Of a stretch of DNA of 64,000 bases, positions 25,845 through 34,810 are shown piece after piece. A program made the position numbers and the translations under genes. Where the stretch lies: assembly GCA_016718875.1 (NCBI GenBank), contig JADKBL010000033.1, positions 1-64,000 of the forward strand, read 5' to 3'. This stretch comes from Bacteroidota bacterium (GTDB lineage Bacteria > Bacteroidota > Bacteroidia > Bacteroidales > VadinHA17). The notes beneath the pieces are model-generated. The model was not told where the DNA came from. It was given only the letters and a program-made list of their open reading frames with translations, and searched no databases. Position 1 is the stretch's first letter. Each line of letters begins with the position of its first letter.

Positions 25845-26897
25845 TTATTGATATAACTCTTTCTTAAGCAGTTCGATAAATTCATTTACATCTTCCTCTT
25901 CAGTATCCCAACTTGTCATAAGACGGTATTCAGAATTAATTTCATTCCAGGTATAGAAGAAGTATTTCTCCTTCATTCTTTCTGCCACTTCAGAAGGCAT
26001 GATTATGAAAACACCATTTGCCTGTACCTTCTGTGTTATTGTAACACCATCTATTCTGGATAGTTTATTAGATAATAACTGAGCCATTTTATTGGCATGC
26101 AAGGCAGATTGCTTCCACAAATTATCATGGAAATAAGCAATAAACTGAGCTGAGATGAATCTCATCTTGGAGGCAAGCTGCATTCCCTGTTTACGGATAT
26201 ATTTAAAATCTTCAGCCAGTCCGGGCTTAAGAAAACAAATTGCCTCACCGAACATCATTCCGTTCTTGGTCCCTCCAAAGGAAAGTACATCTACACCGGC
26301 ATCGGTTGTAAAGTTTCTGAATGGAAGATCAAGTGAAACTGCTGCATTTGCAATCCGGGCACCATCCATATGAAGTAACATTCCGTGCATATGCGCAAAA
26401 TCAGCAAGTTTTCTTATTTCATCCGGAGTATAAACAGTGCCCATTTCAGTTGATTGAGTGATTGAAATAACTTTGGGCTGGGCATGATGCTCAAATCCAA
26501 ATCCATGAATATGGCGTTTTATAAGTTCAGATGTTATTTTGCCATCAGGAGTATCAACCGTAAGTACCTTACAACCAGTAAATTTCTCAGGTGCCCCACA
26601 CTCATCCGATTCAAGATGAGCAGTTGATGCAGCTATTATTGAATTCCATGATTTTGTAATACCTGAAATACCAAGAACATTGGCAGCAGTCCCTGTAAAT
26701 ACAAAATAAGTCTCTGTTGCCTCTCCAAAATGAAACCTGATGATGCGAATTGCCTCCTCTGTAAAAACATCATTTCCGTATCCCAACGTATGTCCTTGAT
26801 TAACAGACTGTAATTCTTTTAAAATTCCGGAATGTACTCCAGCATTATTATCACTGGCGAAACCTCTACGTGCGGCAATTTTATCCATAATTATCAA
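25845..26897 (-). CDS. Low-specificity L-threonine aldolase
   Basis: This PLP enzyme cleaves threonine or allo-threonine to glycine and acetaldehyde, or runs in reverse. The 350 residues fit the family. The N-terminus has GFASDNNAGVHSGILKELQ, a variant of the usual SDTVTxPT opening, then GYGNDVFTEEAIRIIR. LLHMDGARIANAAVSL supplies the Asp that contacts PLP, and VLSFGGTKNGMMFGE holds the PLP-binding Lys. The start could be the ATG at 26897 or at 26888. It is preceded by a 33-codon open frame of unclear status. Related beta-eliminating lyases cannot be ruled out completely. Confidence 0.88.
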   Translation of the reverse strand: MIIMDKIAARRGFASDNNAGVHSGILKELQSVNQGHTLGYGNDVFTEEAIRIIRFHFGEATETYFVFTGTAANVLGISGITKSWNSIIAASTAHLESDECGAPEKFTGCKVLTVDTPDGKITSELIKRHIHGFGFEHHAQPKVISITQSTEMGTVYTPDEIRKLADFAHMHGMLLHMDGARIANAAVSLDLPFRNFTTDAGVDVLSFGGTKNGMMFGEAICFLKPGLAEDFKYIRKQGMQLASKMRFISAQFIAYFHDNLWKQSALHANKMAQLLSNKLSRIDGVTITQKVQANGVFIIMPSEVAERMKEKYFFYTWNEINSEYRLMTSWDTEEEDVNEFIELLKKELYQ

Positions 26898-26940
26898 AAC
26901 AGTTCAGATGCGATATTCAATTCAAATAATAATTCAGATT

Positions 26941-27042
26941 TTAAATAGCTGTTAACCAGGCATCTGCCGAATAAGTTACAATTCCAGACAGTTCTCTTCC
27001 GGTAACTGCTCCAAAAATTTCCAGAAATTTTCTGCGGTTCAT
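26941..27042 (-). CDS. Micro-ORF resembling a Tat signal start (33 aa), doubtful
   Basis: The reading MNRRKFLEIFGAVTG resembles the start of a twin-arginine signal peptide, but the frame ends after 33 codons (DAWLTAI), before a hydrophobic core is complete. It lies between the symporter locus and the aldolase gene. It may be the scar of a lost Tat-exported protein or chance. No ribosome-binding site is clear. Confidence 0.25.
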   Translation of the reverse strand: MNRRKFLEIFGAVTGRELSGIVTYSADAWLTAI

Positions 27043-27095
27043 TTTTAAAGAACTTAACTAAACAGCACAATACCTGAAATTCAGTAGAAAAAGAA

Positions 27096-27296
27096 CTAAC
27101 CCTTTTTCTTTCTGAAAGCGAAAAAGAGCATCACAAGCCCAAAGATCAACATCAAAACTCCCATAATGAGGTTGACATTGACTCCGAGAGATTTTTGATA
27201 CATTGCTGAATCTGACATAGTTACAATACCGAATATAGATATTATCACACCTATAATTGCGAACATCAGACCTATTGGAATTCTTATATCTACCAT
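27096..27296 (-). CDS. Small two-helix membrane protein downstream of the symporter (66 aa)
   Basis: Two membrane helices (GLMFAIIGVIISIFGIVTM and LIMGVLMLIFGLVMLFFAF) end in a Lys-rich tail (RKKKG). It begins 12 bases after the symporter stop on the same strand, so the two are probably co-transcribed. I infer it may be an accessory subunit or regulator of the symporter; nothing in the sequence proves this. Confidence 0.65.
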   Translation of the reverse strand: MVDIRIPIGLMFAIIGVIISIFGIVTMSDSAMYQKSLGVNVNLIMGVLMLIFGLVMLFFAFRKKKG

Positions 27297-27308
27297 TTTA
27301 CTTTCCTC

Positions 27309-29036
27309 CTACCAGAACATTATTGTTAATACTATACAGATCACACTCACAAGAATAGCAAGGCCTAAAGGCCTCTCATACCATGGAAGATGGCTATCAT
27401 CAGCCTCACGCGGAGTGAGTGAATAGACCAGACCTTTCAGTTCATCATCAGACTTTTTCTGATCAGTCATAAATGTAAGGCTAACCGTTACAACAGTACT
27501 CACAGTAAAAGCTATAATTGCGGTCCAGAAGTTCTGGGCCATTTCAACAGGATATGTATGTAAATTTGCTATCCAGCCTCCTTTCACCAGAGTTGTAGCT
27601 CCTTCCGGTACTGTAAGTCCGTGATGTAAAAGGGCAAGAAGGAATCCAGCAAGAAGACCTGTAAATGCAGCATGTCCCGTTGTTCTTTTCCAGAACATAC
27701 CAAGGAAGATAACTGCAAATAACGGAGCATTTATCATTGAAAATATTGTCTGGAGAAAATCCATGATGTTACCGAACTTACTTGCAATGTATGCAGATGC
27801 TATGCTCAATAAGATACCTACTACAGTTGCTACTCTTCCTACCTTAAGGTAATGCTTACCGTCAGCCTCTTCATTGCCTGTCCTTGGACGAATGTAGCTC
27901 TGATAAATATCATATGTCCATACAGTATTGAAAGCAGAAACATTACCTGCCATGCCTGACATGAAAGATGCAAGCAACGCAGTTATACCAAGACCCAAAA
28001 CGCCTGTAGGCAGATATTGTTTAAGCAGCATTATTATAGTTAGATTATAATCAGGTCCTCCTCCCGGACTAACCGGCAAATTAAAACCTTTTCCGGGGTC
28101 ATTTGAAAGAGCAAGTGCAATAATACCAGGCACAATAATTAAGAAAGGAATGAACATTTTGGGTATTGCTCCGATAAGAGGAACTTTTCTGGCAGCCGCT
28201 TTGGATTCTGCAGCGAATGCCCGTTGAACAATCAGAAAATTTGTACACCAGTAACCAAATGAGAGAACAAAACCAAGGCCAAACAGAATGCCAAACCATT
28301 CAACTCCCAATGCATTAGCACTGGAGCTGCCTGAATATTTCCAGGTGGTTGTAAAAGCATCAGCAGCATATCCTTTTGAAATAGCTATTGGTGCAAGTTG
28401 TGCCTTTAGACCTACCCACCCACCAACATCTTTCAGAGCTAAAAATACAAGAGGCAATAGTCCAATTACAATAATGAAGAATTGTAACACTTCATTGTAT
28501 ATTGCTGATGAAAGTCCTCCCAAATAAGTATAACCCAATACAATCAGGGCTGATATCCATAAACTTAGATTAAAATCCCATCCCAGAACATTTTCCATAA
28601 GAATGGCAAGAGCAAACATAGAGATTCCGGAAGCAAGAATGGTCATGATGGCAAAGAGAATGGCATTTAAACCTCTTGTCTTTTCATCATATCTTAGCTT
28701 AAGGAACTCGGGAACTGATCTGGCTTTTGATCCGTAATAAAAAGGCATCATGAAAACTGCAAGAAATATCATTGCCGGAATAGCACCAACCCAATAAAAA
28801 TGAGTTGTAAGCATTCCATATTTCATTCCTGAGCCTGTCATACCCATTACTTCTAGTGCACCAAGATTTGTTGAAATGAAAGCCAGTCCGGCTACCCAGG
28901 CAGGCATTGACCTGCCAGCTTCAAGGAATGCATTGGCATTCTTCATATATTTACGCAGGAACCAGCCAATTCCAAGCACAAACAGGAAGTATATTATCAT
29001 AATAAGATAATCTACCCAATGTAACTCAAGTCTCAT
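27309..29036 (-). CDS. Sodium:solute symporter (SSS family)
   Basis: This 575-residue inner-membrane transporter has about 13-14 hydrophobic segments and belongs to the SSS (SLC5-like) family, which couples substrate uptake to sodium. Typical stretches are NANAFLEAGRSMPAWVAGLAFISTNLGALEVMGM (given in overlapping parts: NANAFLEAGRSMPAWVAG and LAFISTNLGALEVMGM), SVPEFLKLRYD, LGYTYLGGLSSAIYNEVLQF and GLGITALLASFMSGMAGNVSAFN. The order fits the sugar or solute branch of the family. The substrate is not predictable. A small membrane protein gene follows. Confidence 0.88.
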   Translation of the reverse strand: MRLELHWVDYLIMIIYFLFVLGIGWFLRKYMKNANAFLEAGRSMPAWVAGLAFISTNLGALEVMGMTGSGMKYGMLTTHFYWVGAIPAMIFLAVFMMPFYYGSKARSVPEFLKLRYDEKTRGLNAILFAIMTILASGISMFALAILMENVLGWDFNLSLWISALIVLGYTYLGGLSSAIYNEVLQFFIIVIGLLPLVFLALKDVGGWVGLKAQLAPIAISKGYAADAFTTTWKYSGSSSANALGVEWFGILFGLGFVLSFGYWCTNFLIVQRAFAAESKAAARKVPLIGAIPKMFIPFLIIVPGIIALALSNDPGKGFNLPVSPGGGPDYNLTIIMLLKQYLPTGVLGLGITALLASFMSGMAGNVSAFNTVWTYDIYQSYIRPRTGNEEADGKHYLKVGRVATVVGILLSIASAYIASKFGNIMDFLQTIFSMINAPLFAVIFLGMFWKRTTGHAAFTGLLAGFLLALLHHGLTVPEGATTLVKGGWIANLHTYPVEMAQNFWTAIIAFTVSTVVTVSLTFMTDQKKSDDELKGLVYSLTPREADDSHLPWYERPLGLAILVSVICIVLTIMFW

Positions 29037-29155
29037 AATTTATGGATTTTAGATATTTGTAAAAATTCAAGTAATCCCAGATCTTATAATCAATATTCCG
29101 GTAAAAGTAAAAATACATTATATGATCGGTTTTCAAAGTAAATTGGTGTTATTTT

Positions 29156-29182
29156 TTGAACAGACTGAAAATGTTATATTTG
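29156..29182 (+). promoter_or_regulatory. Possible truA promoter
   Basis: TTG (29156-29158) and TATATTTG (29175-29182) are 16 bases apart, slightly short for the Bacteroidetes form. The -7 box ends only four bases before the first ATG, so the message would have almost no leader. Confidence 0.5.
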
Positions 29183-29186
29183 CTAT

Positions 29187-29951
29187 ATGATGTCTGTTAA
29201 AACACGCTATTTTCTTTTCCTTTCCTACAGGGGAACAAATTTTCATGGATGGCAGATTCAACCTGATGCAATAACTGTTCAAAATACATTAGACTCAGCC
29301 TTATCACTTGTACTTGGGGAGGAGATTGCGACAACTGGTGCCGGCAGAACAGATGCAGGAGTTCATGCCCTTGTCTTCTGCGCACATTTTGACAGTGAAA
29401 AGCAGGATCTATGCTCTGACAAAAAGCTGATCTTCAAACTAAACAGATTACTACCTCCGGATATAGCAATAAAATCAATCCGAAAAGTTACTCCTGACTC
29501 CAACGCCAGATATAGTGCCATTTCCAGAACATATCAATATTTTGTCTCAAGAATAAAAGATCCATTTTCAGATTCATCGAGCTGGTTTATTCACGGAAAT
29601 ATTGATCTGGAAAGTATGAACAAGGCATGCAGCATACTAATGAAACATAGTGATTTTACAAGCTTCAGCAGACTACATTCAGACACAAAAACAAATATCT
29701 GCAGGATATATTCCGCTGAATGGATTGAAACCGGGGACAGATTAATATTTACAATAAGGGCTGACCGTTTTCTAAGAAATATGGTAAGAGCCATAGTCGG
29801 AACAATGATTGATATAGGATTCGGAAAATCTGATGTTGATGAGTTTGAACGTATCATCCTGGCAATGGACAGGTGCAGGGCCGGAAAATCAGCACCTGCT
29901 AAAGGTCTCTTTCTGACTGATATTGAATATCCTCAGGAAATATTTATCTGA
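29187..29951 (+). CDS. truA: tRNA pseudouridine synthase A
   Basis: TruA makes pseudouridine at positions 38-40 of the tRNA anticodon stem. The 254 residues match the family. The N-terminus reads YFLFLSYRGTNFHGWQIQP, the catalytic Asp is in TTGAGRTDAGVHAL, and the C-terminal half has DFTSFSR, FTIRADRFLRNMVRAIVGTMIDIG and GKSAPAKGLFL. Two ATGs (29187, 29190) are possible starts. A promoter box almost touches the first. Confidence 0.94.
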   Translation: MMSVKTRYFLFLSYRGTNFHGWQIQPDAITVQNTLDSALSLVLGEEIATTGAGRTDAGVHALVFCAHFDSEKQDLCSDKKLIFKLNRLLPPDIAIKSIRKVTPDSNARYSAISRTYQYFVSRIKDPFSDSSSWFIHGNIDLESMNKACSILMKHSDFTSFSRLHSDTKTNICRIYSAEWIETGDRLIFTIRADRFLRNMVRAIVGTMIDIGFGKSDVDEFERIILAMDRCRAGKSAPAKGLFLTDIEYPQEIFI

Positions 29952-30027
29952 TCCTGAAGTATTTTATGAGGTGATAATTATCACTTAATTGTTCTGTTAG
30001 TAATTTCACAATGCTGAAAAATAATTA

Positions 30028-30035
30028 TATTTTTG
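30028..30035 (+). promoter_or_regulatory. -7 promoter box for the nuo operon
   Basis: TATTTTTG fits TAnnTTTG, 32 bases before the nuoA ATG, in the 116-base gap after truA. A -33 TTG is not found at normal distance. Confidence 0.45.
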
Positions 30036-30067
30036 ACGCACTTAATACACATTAAATACCATTTGAT

Positions 30068-30418
30068 ATGAGTAATGAATGGTTAATTCTATTCTTCCTT
30101 GTCGGAGCACTATTTGTAGGTTTGGTAGTAGTATTTGCCGGTCTTGTTGCTCCGCAATCAACAAATCCGCAGAAATTTGATCCATATGAATGCGGTATAC
30201 CGACAGAAGGTGTAACCTGGTTACAGTTCAACGTTGGTTACTATCTTTTTGCGATCCTGTTTCTTGTGTTCGATGTTGAAACTGTACTTGTTTTTCCCTG
30301 GGCCGTTGTGATGAAGGATGTTGGAATCACTGCATTCATTGAGATTGTAATATTCTTTGTAATACTTGGGCTTGGGCTTCTCTATGCCTGGAAAAAACAT
30401 GCTCTAATATGGGAATAA
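30068..30418 (+). CDS. nuoA: NADH-quinone oxidoreductase subunit A
   Basis: NuoA is a small membrane subunit of complex I. The 116 residues have three hydrophobic segments. The conserved loop KFDPYECGIPTEG between helices 1 and 2 contains the family's invariant Cys and Glu, and helix 2 has FDVETVLVFPWAV. It opens the 11-gene nuo operon. nuoB starts inside its last codons. Confidence 0.94.
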   Translation: MSNEWLILFFLVGALFVGLVVVFAGLVAPQSTNPQKFDPYECGIPTEGVTWLQFNVGYYLFAILFLVFDVETVLVFPWAVVMKDVGITAFIEIVIFFVILGLGLLYAWKKHALIWE

Positions 30419-30969
30419 AAGGTATGAAATATGAAGAATTCAAGGATAATGAAAGCCTTGAACTTCTCAGAGAATCAGGAACGCCTGTTCTTTTAGCAAC
30501 AATTGATGACGTAATAAACTGGGGAAGAAAAAACTCGTTATGGCCCCTCACATTTGCAACAAGCTGTTGTGGCATTGAAATGATGGCTACCGGTGCCCCC
30601 CGTCACGATTTTGCCCGCTTTGGAATGGAAGTGTACCGTGCAAGTCCCCGTCAGGCAGATGTCATTGTTGTGGCAGGAACCATTGTAAACAAAATGGCTC
30701 CTGTTCTCAAAAGGCTATACGACCAGATGTCAGAACCGAAATATGTTGTAGCTATGGGTGCATGCGCAATTTCTGGCGGTCCGTTTTTCCTAAACTCTTA
30801 CAGTGTAGTTAAAGGAGTAGAACATGTTATTCCGGTAGATGTTTATATACCGGGCTGCCCTCCACGACCTGAAGCTTTATTATATGGCATGCTTCAGCTT
30901 CAGCGCAAGATCGAGACTGAAAATATCAAGTCGCGCAAGATCAGAACTGCAAAAAATGATTCAAAATAA
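30409..30969 (+). CDS. nuoB: NADH-quinone oxidoreductase subunit B
   Basis: NuoB binds the last iron-sulphur cluster (N2), which reduces quinone. The four cluster Cys are C53 and C54 in TSCCGIEMMATGAPRHDFARFG (shown as TSCCGIEMMATG and APRHDFARFG), C119 in GACAISGGPF and C150 in PGCPPRPEAL. The start may be at 30409, overlapping nuoA by 10 bases, or at the ATG at 30424. Length (186 residues) is normal. Confidence 0.94.
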   Translation: MGIKGMKYEEFKDNESLELLRESGTPVLLATIDDVINWGRKNSLWPLTFATSCCGIEMMATGAPRHDFARFGMEVYRASPRQADVIVVAGTIVNKMAPVLKRLYDQMSEPKYVVAMGACAISGGPFFLNSYSVVKGVEHVIPVDVYIPGCPPRPEALLYGMLQLQRKIETENIKSRKIRTAKNDSK

Positions 30970-30990
30970 TTTCCGGAAATCTTATTAGAA

Positions 30991-31446
30991 ATGGATAAAA
31001 CCCAACTAGGAGAATTTGTAAAATCTCATAAGCCGGATGCAACTGTAACAGAAGGGAGACAATACACAGAGATTACTGTTGCCGATACTGAACTCCATTC
31101 ACTAGCAAAAATACTCAGGGAAAACGAAGAAACATTGTTTGATTTCCTTGTATGTCTCACCGGTGTTGACTATGGTGATGTTTTTGGAGTCATTTATCAT
31201 CTCAGATCTACCAGGCACGGTCATATGATTGTGTTAAAGACAAAAACATCAGAAAGAGAAAAACCAGTCCTTAATTCGGTTTGTGATATATGGAATACCG
31301 CTGAATTTCACGAAAGAGAAGTATATGATCTTCTGGGTGTTAAATTCAATCATCATCCGGATTTAAGAAGATTGTTTCTTGACAGTTCATGGGGCTTCCC
31401 TCTTAGAAAAGACTATGTGGATGATATAAATATTGTCAGCAAATAA
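30991..31446 (+). CDS. nuoC: NADH-quinone oxidoreductase subunit C
   Basis: NuoC is a peripheral-arm structural subunit. The 151 residues include FDFLVCLTGVDYGD, VIYHLRSTRHGHMIVLKTK and the family signature AEFHEREVYDLLGVKFNHHPDLRRLFL (seen as AEFHEREVYDLLG and HPDLRRLFL). It is separate from nuoD here, not fused as in E. coli, with a two-base gap between them. Confidence 0.92.
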   Translation: MDKTQLGEFVKSHKPDATVTEGRQYTEITVADTELHSLAKILRENEETLFDFLVCLTGVDYGDVFGVIYHLRSTRHGHMIVLKTKTSEREKPVLNSVCDIWNTAEFHEREVYDLLGVKFNHHPDLRRLFLDSSWGFPLRKDYVDDINIVSK

Positions 31447-31448
31447 TT

Positions 31449-32573
31449 ATGGAAGAGATAGTAAAGGAAGTTGTCATTGGTGAACAGGAGGAGTACATTA
31501 TTAATATGGGTCCTCAGCACCCGTCAACTCATGGTGTGTTAAGACTTGTCGTTTCCCTTAAGGGTGAGATCGTAAAAAATATAGAGCCACATATTGGTTA
31601 CATACACAGAGGGATTGAGAAGATGTGTGAGAGTATTACATATCCCCAGATAATACATCTTACCGACAGAATGGATTACCTCTCCGCAATGATGAACAAT
31701 GAAGCCGTTTGTCTTGCTGTTGAAAAGGGGCTCGAAGTTGAAATTCCTGACAGGATTAAGGTAATCAGGACAATTATGTCAGAACTTTCTCGTATCCAGT
31801 CACATCAGTTGTTTTGGGCATCATATGGTATGGACATGGGAGGACAAACATGCTTCTTCTATGGTCTTCGCGACAGGGAAAAAATCCTTGATATTTTTGA
31901 AGAGACTACAGGAGGCAGGATGATAGTAAGCTATAGCTGCCCCGGAGGACTTATGTATGATATTCACCCTAATTTCCAGAAGAGAGTTAAAGATTTCATA
32001 AAATATTTCCGGGGAGTTTTATGGGAATATGATGCTATTCTTTCGGGCAATGTTATTTTCAGGGAAAGAACAATTGGTATTGGCACTCTAACACTTGAAG
32101 ATGCTGTTTCATATGGAATAACAGGTCCGTCAGGAAGAGCTTCCGGTTTCGCCTGCGATATAAGAAAACAGGAGCCATATAGTGCCTATGACCGGGTTAA
32201 ATTCAATGAAGTACTTTATACACAAGGAGATACTTATCACAGATATCTGGCAAGAATAGAAGAGATGAGGGAGTCAATGAACATTATAGACCAGCTAATT
32301 GATAATATTCCAGAAGGCCCATATTTTGTCAAGATGAAACCCGTAATAAAGCTTCCGGAAGGAGAATATTTCCAAAGGGTGGAAACTGCACGCGGAGAAC
32401 TTGATGTATTTATTATAAGTGATGGAAACAAGAATCCCTACAGAGTTAAATTCAGATCACCAAACTTTGTCAATCTGGGTGTACTTAATCATATTTCAAA
32501 GGATTTTAAGATTGCAGACCTGATTGCTATTGCAGGATCTTTAGATTTCGTGATACCAGATATCGACAGATAG
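31449..32573 (+). CDS. nuoD: NADH-quinone oxidoreductase subunit D
   Basis: NuoD forms the quinone-binding cavity with NuoB. The N-terminus has MGPQHPSTHGVLRLVVSL, then EPHIGYIHRGIEKMCE, TDRMDYLSAMMNNEA and FYGLRDREKILDIFE; the C-terminus ends GSLDFVIPDIDR as in the family. The 374 residues are slightly shorter than typical (about 400). It is followed by 49 bases of heptad repeats before nuoH. Confidence 0.93.
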   Translation: MEEIVKEVVIGEQEEYIINMGPQHPSTHGVLRLVVSLKGEIVKNIEPHIGYIHRGIEKMCESITYPQIIHLTDRMDYLSAMMNNEAVCLAVEKGLEVEIPDRIKVIRTIMSELSRIQSHQLFWASYGMDMGGQTCFFYGLRDREKILDIFEETTGGRMIVSYSCPGGLMYDIHPNFQKRVKDFIKYFRGVLWEYDAILSGNVIFRERTIGIGTLTLEDAVSYGITGPSGRASGFACDIRKQEPYSAYDRVKFNEVLYTQGDTYHRYLARIEEMRESMNIIDQLIDNIPEGPYFVKMKPVIKLPEGEYFQRVETARGELDVFIISDGNKNPYRVKFRSPNFVNLGVLNHISKDFKIADLIAIAGSLDFVIPDIDR

Positions 32574-32622
32574 GCCAGCGGCTGAAGGCATAAGATGAAA
32601 GTAAAAAGATAAAAGTAAAATA
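32574..32622 (+). repeat. Seven-unit heptad repeat filling the nuoD-nuoH gap
   Basis: From the base after the nuoD stop to just before nuoH the sequence divides into GCCAGCG, GCTGAAG, GCATAAG, ATGAAAG, TAAAAAG, ATAAAAG, TAAAATA. Units 2-6 all end in AAG or AG. It is exactly 49 bases, seven units of seven, with one base left before the nuoH ATG. The last units are purine-rich and may serve as the ribosome-binding region of nuoH. Confidence 0.7.
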
Positions 32623-32623
32623 T

Positions 32624-33760
32624 ATGTTACTGAATACAATTTCAAATGCATTAAGTACTCTATCGGAGCCATGGTGGAAGGTCTTTTATGACTTTTCATC
32701 TCTTACGAGAGGAATTGACGAGGGACTAAGAAGTTCAATGTCTGAATTCTGGGCGGTAACTGTAGAGATGCTGATCATCGGAGTAGTGTTCCTGCTGTTT
32801 TATGCAGTTATAGGGCTTTTCCTGGTTATTGCAGAGAGAAAAGTATGTGCATTCATACAGAACAGGCTGGGCCCTAACAGAATAGGCCCATTTGGATTAT
32901 TTCAGACAGTAGCGGACCTGGTAAAACTCTTATTCAAGGAACTAATCCCAATAAAAAATGCAGATAGCTTTCTGTTCAATCTTGCCCCCTATATTGTTAT
33001 TATTGTGAATTTTATGGTTTTAGCAGCCTTGCCATATGGCAAAGGGCTTCATGCAATTGACTTTAATATCGGAATATTCTATGTTATAGCTGTTTCATCA
33101 ATGAGTGTAATAGGTGTACTTTTGGCAGGTTGGTCCAGTAACAGCAAATATTCACTTATTGGTGCAATGAGGAGCGGAGCCCAGATTGTCAGTTACGAAC
33201 TTTCTATCGGACTTGCCATTATTACAGTAGTTATCCTGGCCGGATCGATGCAATTATCTGAAATTGTTGAAGCACAAAGAACCGGATGGTTTATTTTTAA
33301 GGGACATGTACCTGCATTTATTGCTTTTGTCATTTATGTTATTTCCGGAACCGCTGAAACAAACCGTGGTCCATTCGATATGGCCGAAGCAGAATCAGAG
33401 CTTACTGCCGGCTACCATACTGAATATTCCGGGATCAAGTTTGCATTTTTCTACCTTGCAGAATATATAAATATGTTCATAGTTGCAGCAGTTGCTTCTA
33501 CTCTTTTCCTTGGAGGGTGGATGCCTTTCCATGTAGGTAACTGGGAATCTTTCAACAGGATAATGGATTTTATTCCTCCATTTTTCTGGTTTTTTGGTAA
33601 GACTTTTTTTGTAATCTATCTTATAATGCTTTTCAAATGGACATTTCCACGTCTGAGGATTGATCAGCTTCTTACTCTGGAATGGAAATATCTCCTTCCA
33701 ATAAATCTTGTAAACGTACTAGTTATGGCTTTTCTGGTTCTGATGGGTTGGCATTTTTAA
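32624..33760 (+). CDS. nuoH: NADH-quinone oxidoreductase subunit H
   Basis: NuoH joins the peripheral and membrane arms and lines the quinone channel. Its 378 residues have about eight membrane helices. Signatures are AERKVCAFIQNRLGPNRIGPFG and KLLFKELIPIKNAD near the N-terminus, then AETNRGPFDMAEAESELTAGYHTEYSG (seen as AETNRGPFDMAEAESEL and GYHTEYSG). The first 50 residues are an unusual extension, LLNTISNALSTLSEPWWKVF. It follows the heptad array. Confidence 0.93.
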   Translation: MLLNTISNALSTLSEPWWKVFYDFSSLTRGIDEGLRSSMSEFWAVTVEMLIIGVVFLLFYAVIGLFLVIAERKVCAFIQNRLGPNRIGPFGLFQTVADLVKLLFKELIPIKNADSFLFNLAPYIVIIVNFMVLAALPYGKGLHAIDFNIGIFYVIAVSSMSVIGVLLAGWSSNSKYSLIGAMRSGAQIVSYELSIGLAIITVVILAGSMQLSEIVEAQRTGWFIFKGHVPAFIAFVIYVISGTAETNRGPFDMAEAESELTAGYHTEYSGIKFAFFYLAEYINMFIVAAVASTLFLGGWMPFHVGNWESFNRIMDFIPPFFWFFGKTFFVIYLIMLFKWTFPRLRIDQLLTLEWKYLLPINLVNVLVMAFLVLMGWHF

Positions 33761-33787
33761 TCAGCAGAACGATATAATTATATCAAT

Positions 33788-34267
33788 ATGAATAGTATAA
33801 TTCAATATTTTAAAGAAATAATTCAGGGTGTCGGGTCGCTCCTTAAAGGGATGCAGGTTACCAACAGGTACTTTTTCAGTCCTGGTAAAATTGTCACCCA
33901 GAAATATCCGGAAAACCGTAAAGATCTCAAAATGTTTGAGAGGTTCAAGGGAGAGGTAGTAATGCCGCATAATGAAAAAAATGAACACAAATGTACCGGA
34001 TGCGGAATATGTGAAATTAACTGTCCTAATGGCACGATTGAAGTAATATCCAAATCAATAGTAACTGAAGATGGCAAAAAGAAACGTGTAATTGATAAGC
34101 ATATATACAGGCTTGGAATGTGTACATTCTGTGCACTCTGTGTCAAGACCTGCCCATCAAATGCACTTGCTTTCTCACAGGAATTTGAACATGCTGTATT
34201 CAACAGGGCATTGTTAATTAAGACTTTAAATAAACCAGGTTCACAATTAATGAAAGGAGTTGAATAA
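33788..34267 (+). CDS. nuoI: NADH-quinone oxidoreductase subunit I
   Basis: NuoI carries two 4Fe-4S clusters (N6a and N6b). Cluster 1 ligands are C69, C72, C75 and C79 (CTGCGICEINCP), and cluster 2 ligands are C112, C115, C118 and C122 (CTFCALCVKTCP). The length is 159 residues. The stop codon overlaps the nuoJ ATG by one base (TAATG), so translation is probably coupled. Confidence 0.94.
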   Translation: MNSIIQYFKEIIQGVGSLLKGMQVTNRYFFSPGKIVTQKYPENRKDLKMFERFKGEVVMPHNEKNEHKCTGCGICEINCPNGTIEVISKSIVTEDGKKKRVIDKHIYRLGMCTFCALCVKTCPSNALAFSQEFEHAVFNRALLIKTLNKPGSQLMKGVE

Positions 34268-34803
34268 TGTCGAGTAATCAGTTAATGTTTGTTCTTTTTT
34301 CCGTCATGATCATTGTCTTTTCGATCCTGACAGTAACTACAAGGAAGATACTCAGAGCAGCTACCTATCTCCTATTGGTACTCGTCTCTACTTCAGGACT
34401 CTACTTCATGCTCAACTATCAGTTTATGGCTGCTGTACAGCTTACTTTGTACGCAGGAGGTATTGTTGTATTGATAATATTCTCAATACTTCTTACAAGC
34501 CATATAAGCCAGAAATTTGAACCAGTCGGTATTAAGAAAACAATCTTTTCAGGGCTTGCTGCAATTGCTGGTGCTATCTTAAGTATTGTAACAATACTTG
34601 ATTACCAGTTTTCAGCTAATACTGAAGCAGCAAAAGAGGTTGATATGAAACTTATTGGAAGAAGCCTGCTCTCAGTGGATTATGACGGATATGTGCTCCC
34701 TTTTGAAGTAATTTCAATTTTACTGCTGGCTGCCATGATAGCTGCAATTATTGTTGCAAAAAAGGGGGGACCATCAAATACCAAGACACCAACTTATAAC
34801 TAG
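34267..34803 (+). CDS. nuoJ: NADH-quinone oxidoreductase subunit J
   Basis: NuoJ is a membrane subunit with five helices. Here it has 178 residues. Family stretches are ILRAATYLLLVLVSTSGLYFML and AAVQLTLYAGGIVVLIIFSILLT, separated as QLTLYAGGIVVLIIFSILL. A longer loop separates helices 4 and 5. The start overlaps the nuoI stop. nuoK starts seven bases after the end. Confidence 0.92.
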   Translation: MSSNQLMFVLFSVMIIVFSILTVTTRKILRAATYLLLVLVSTSGLYFMLNYQFMAAVQLTLYAGGIVVLIIFSILLTSHISQKFEPVGIKKTIFSGLAAIAGAILSIVTILDYQFSANTEAAKEVDMKLIGRSLLSVDYDGYVLPFEVISILLLAAMIAAIIVAKKGGPSNTKTPTYN

Positions 34804-34810
34804 GAATATT

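Noticed and set aside
32574..32622. Heptads as part of a coding extension of nuoD
   Set aside because: nuoD ends with the family's normal C-terminus (VIPDIDR) and a stop directly before the array.
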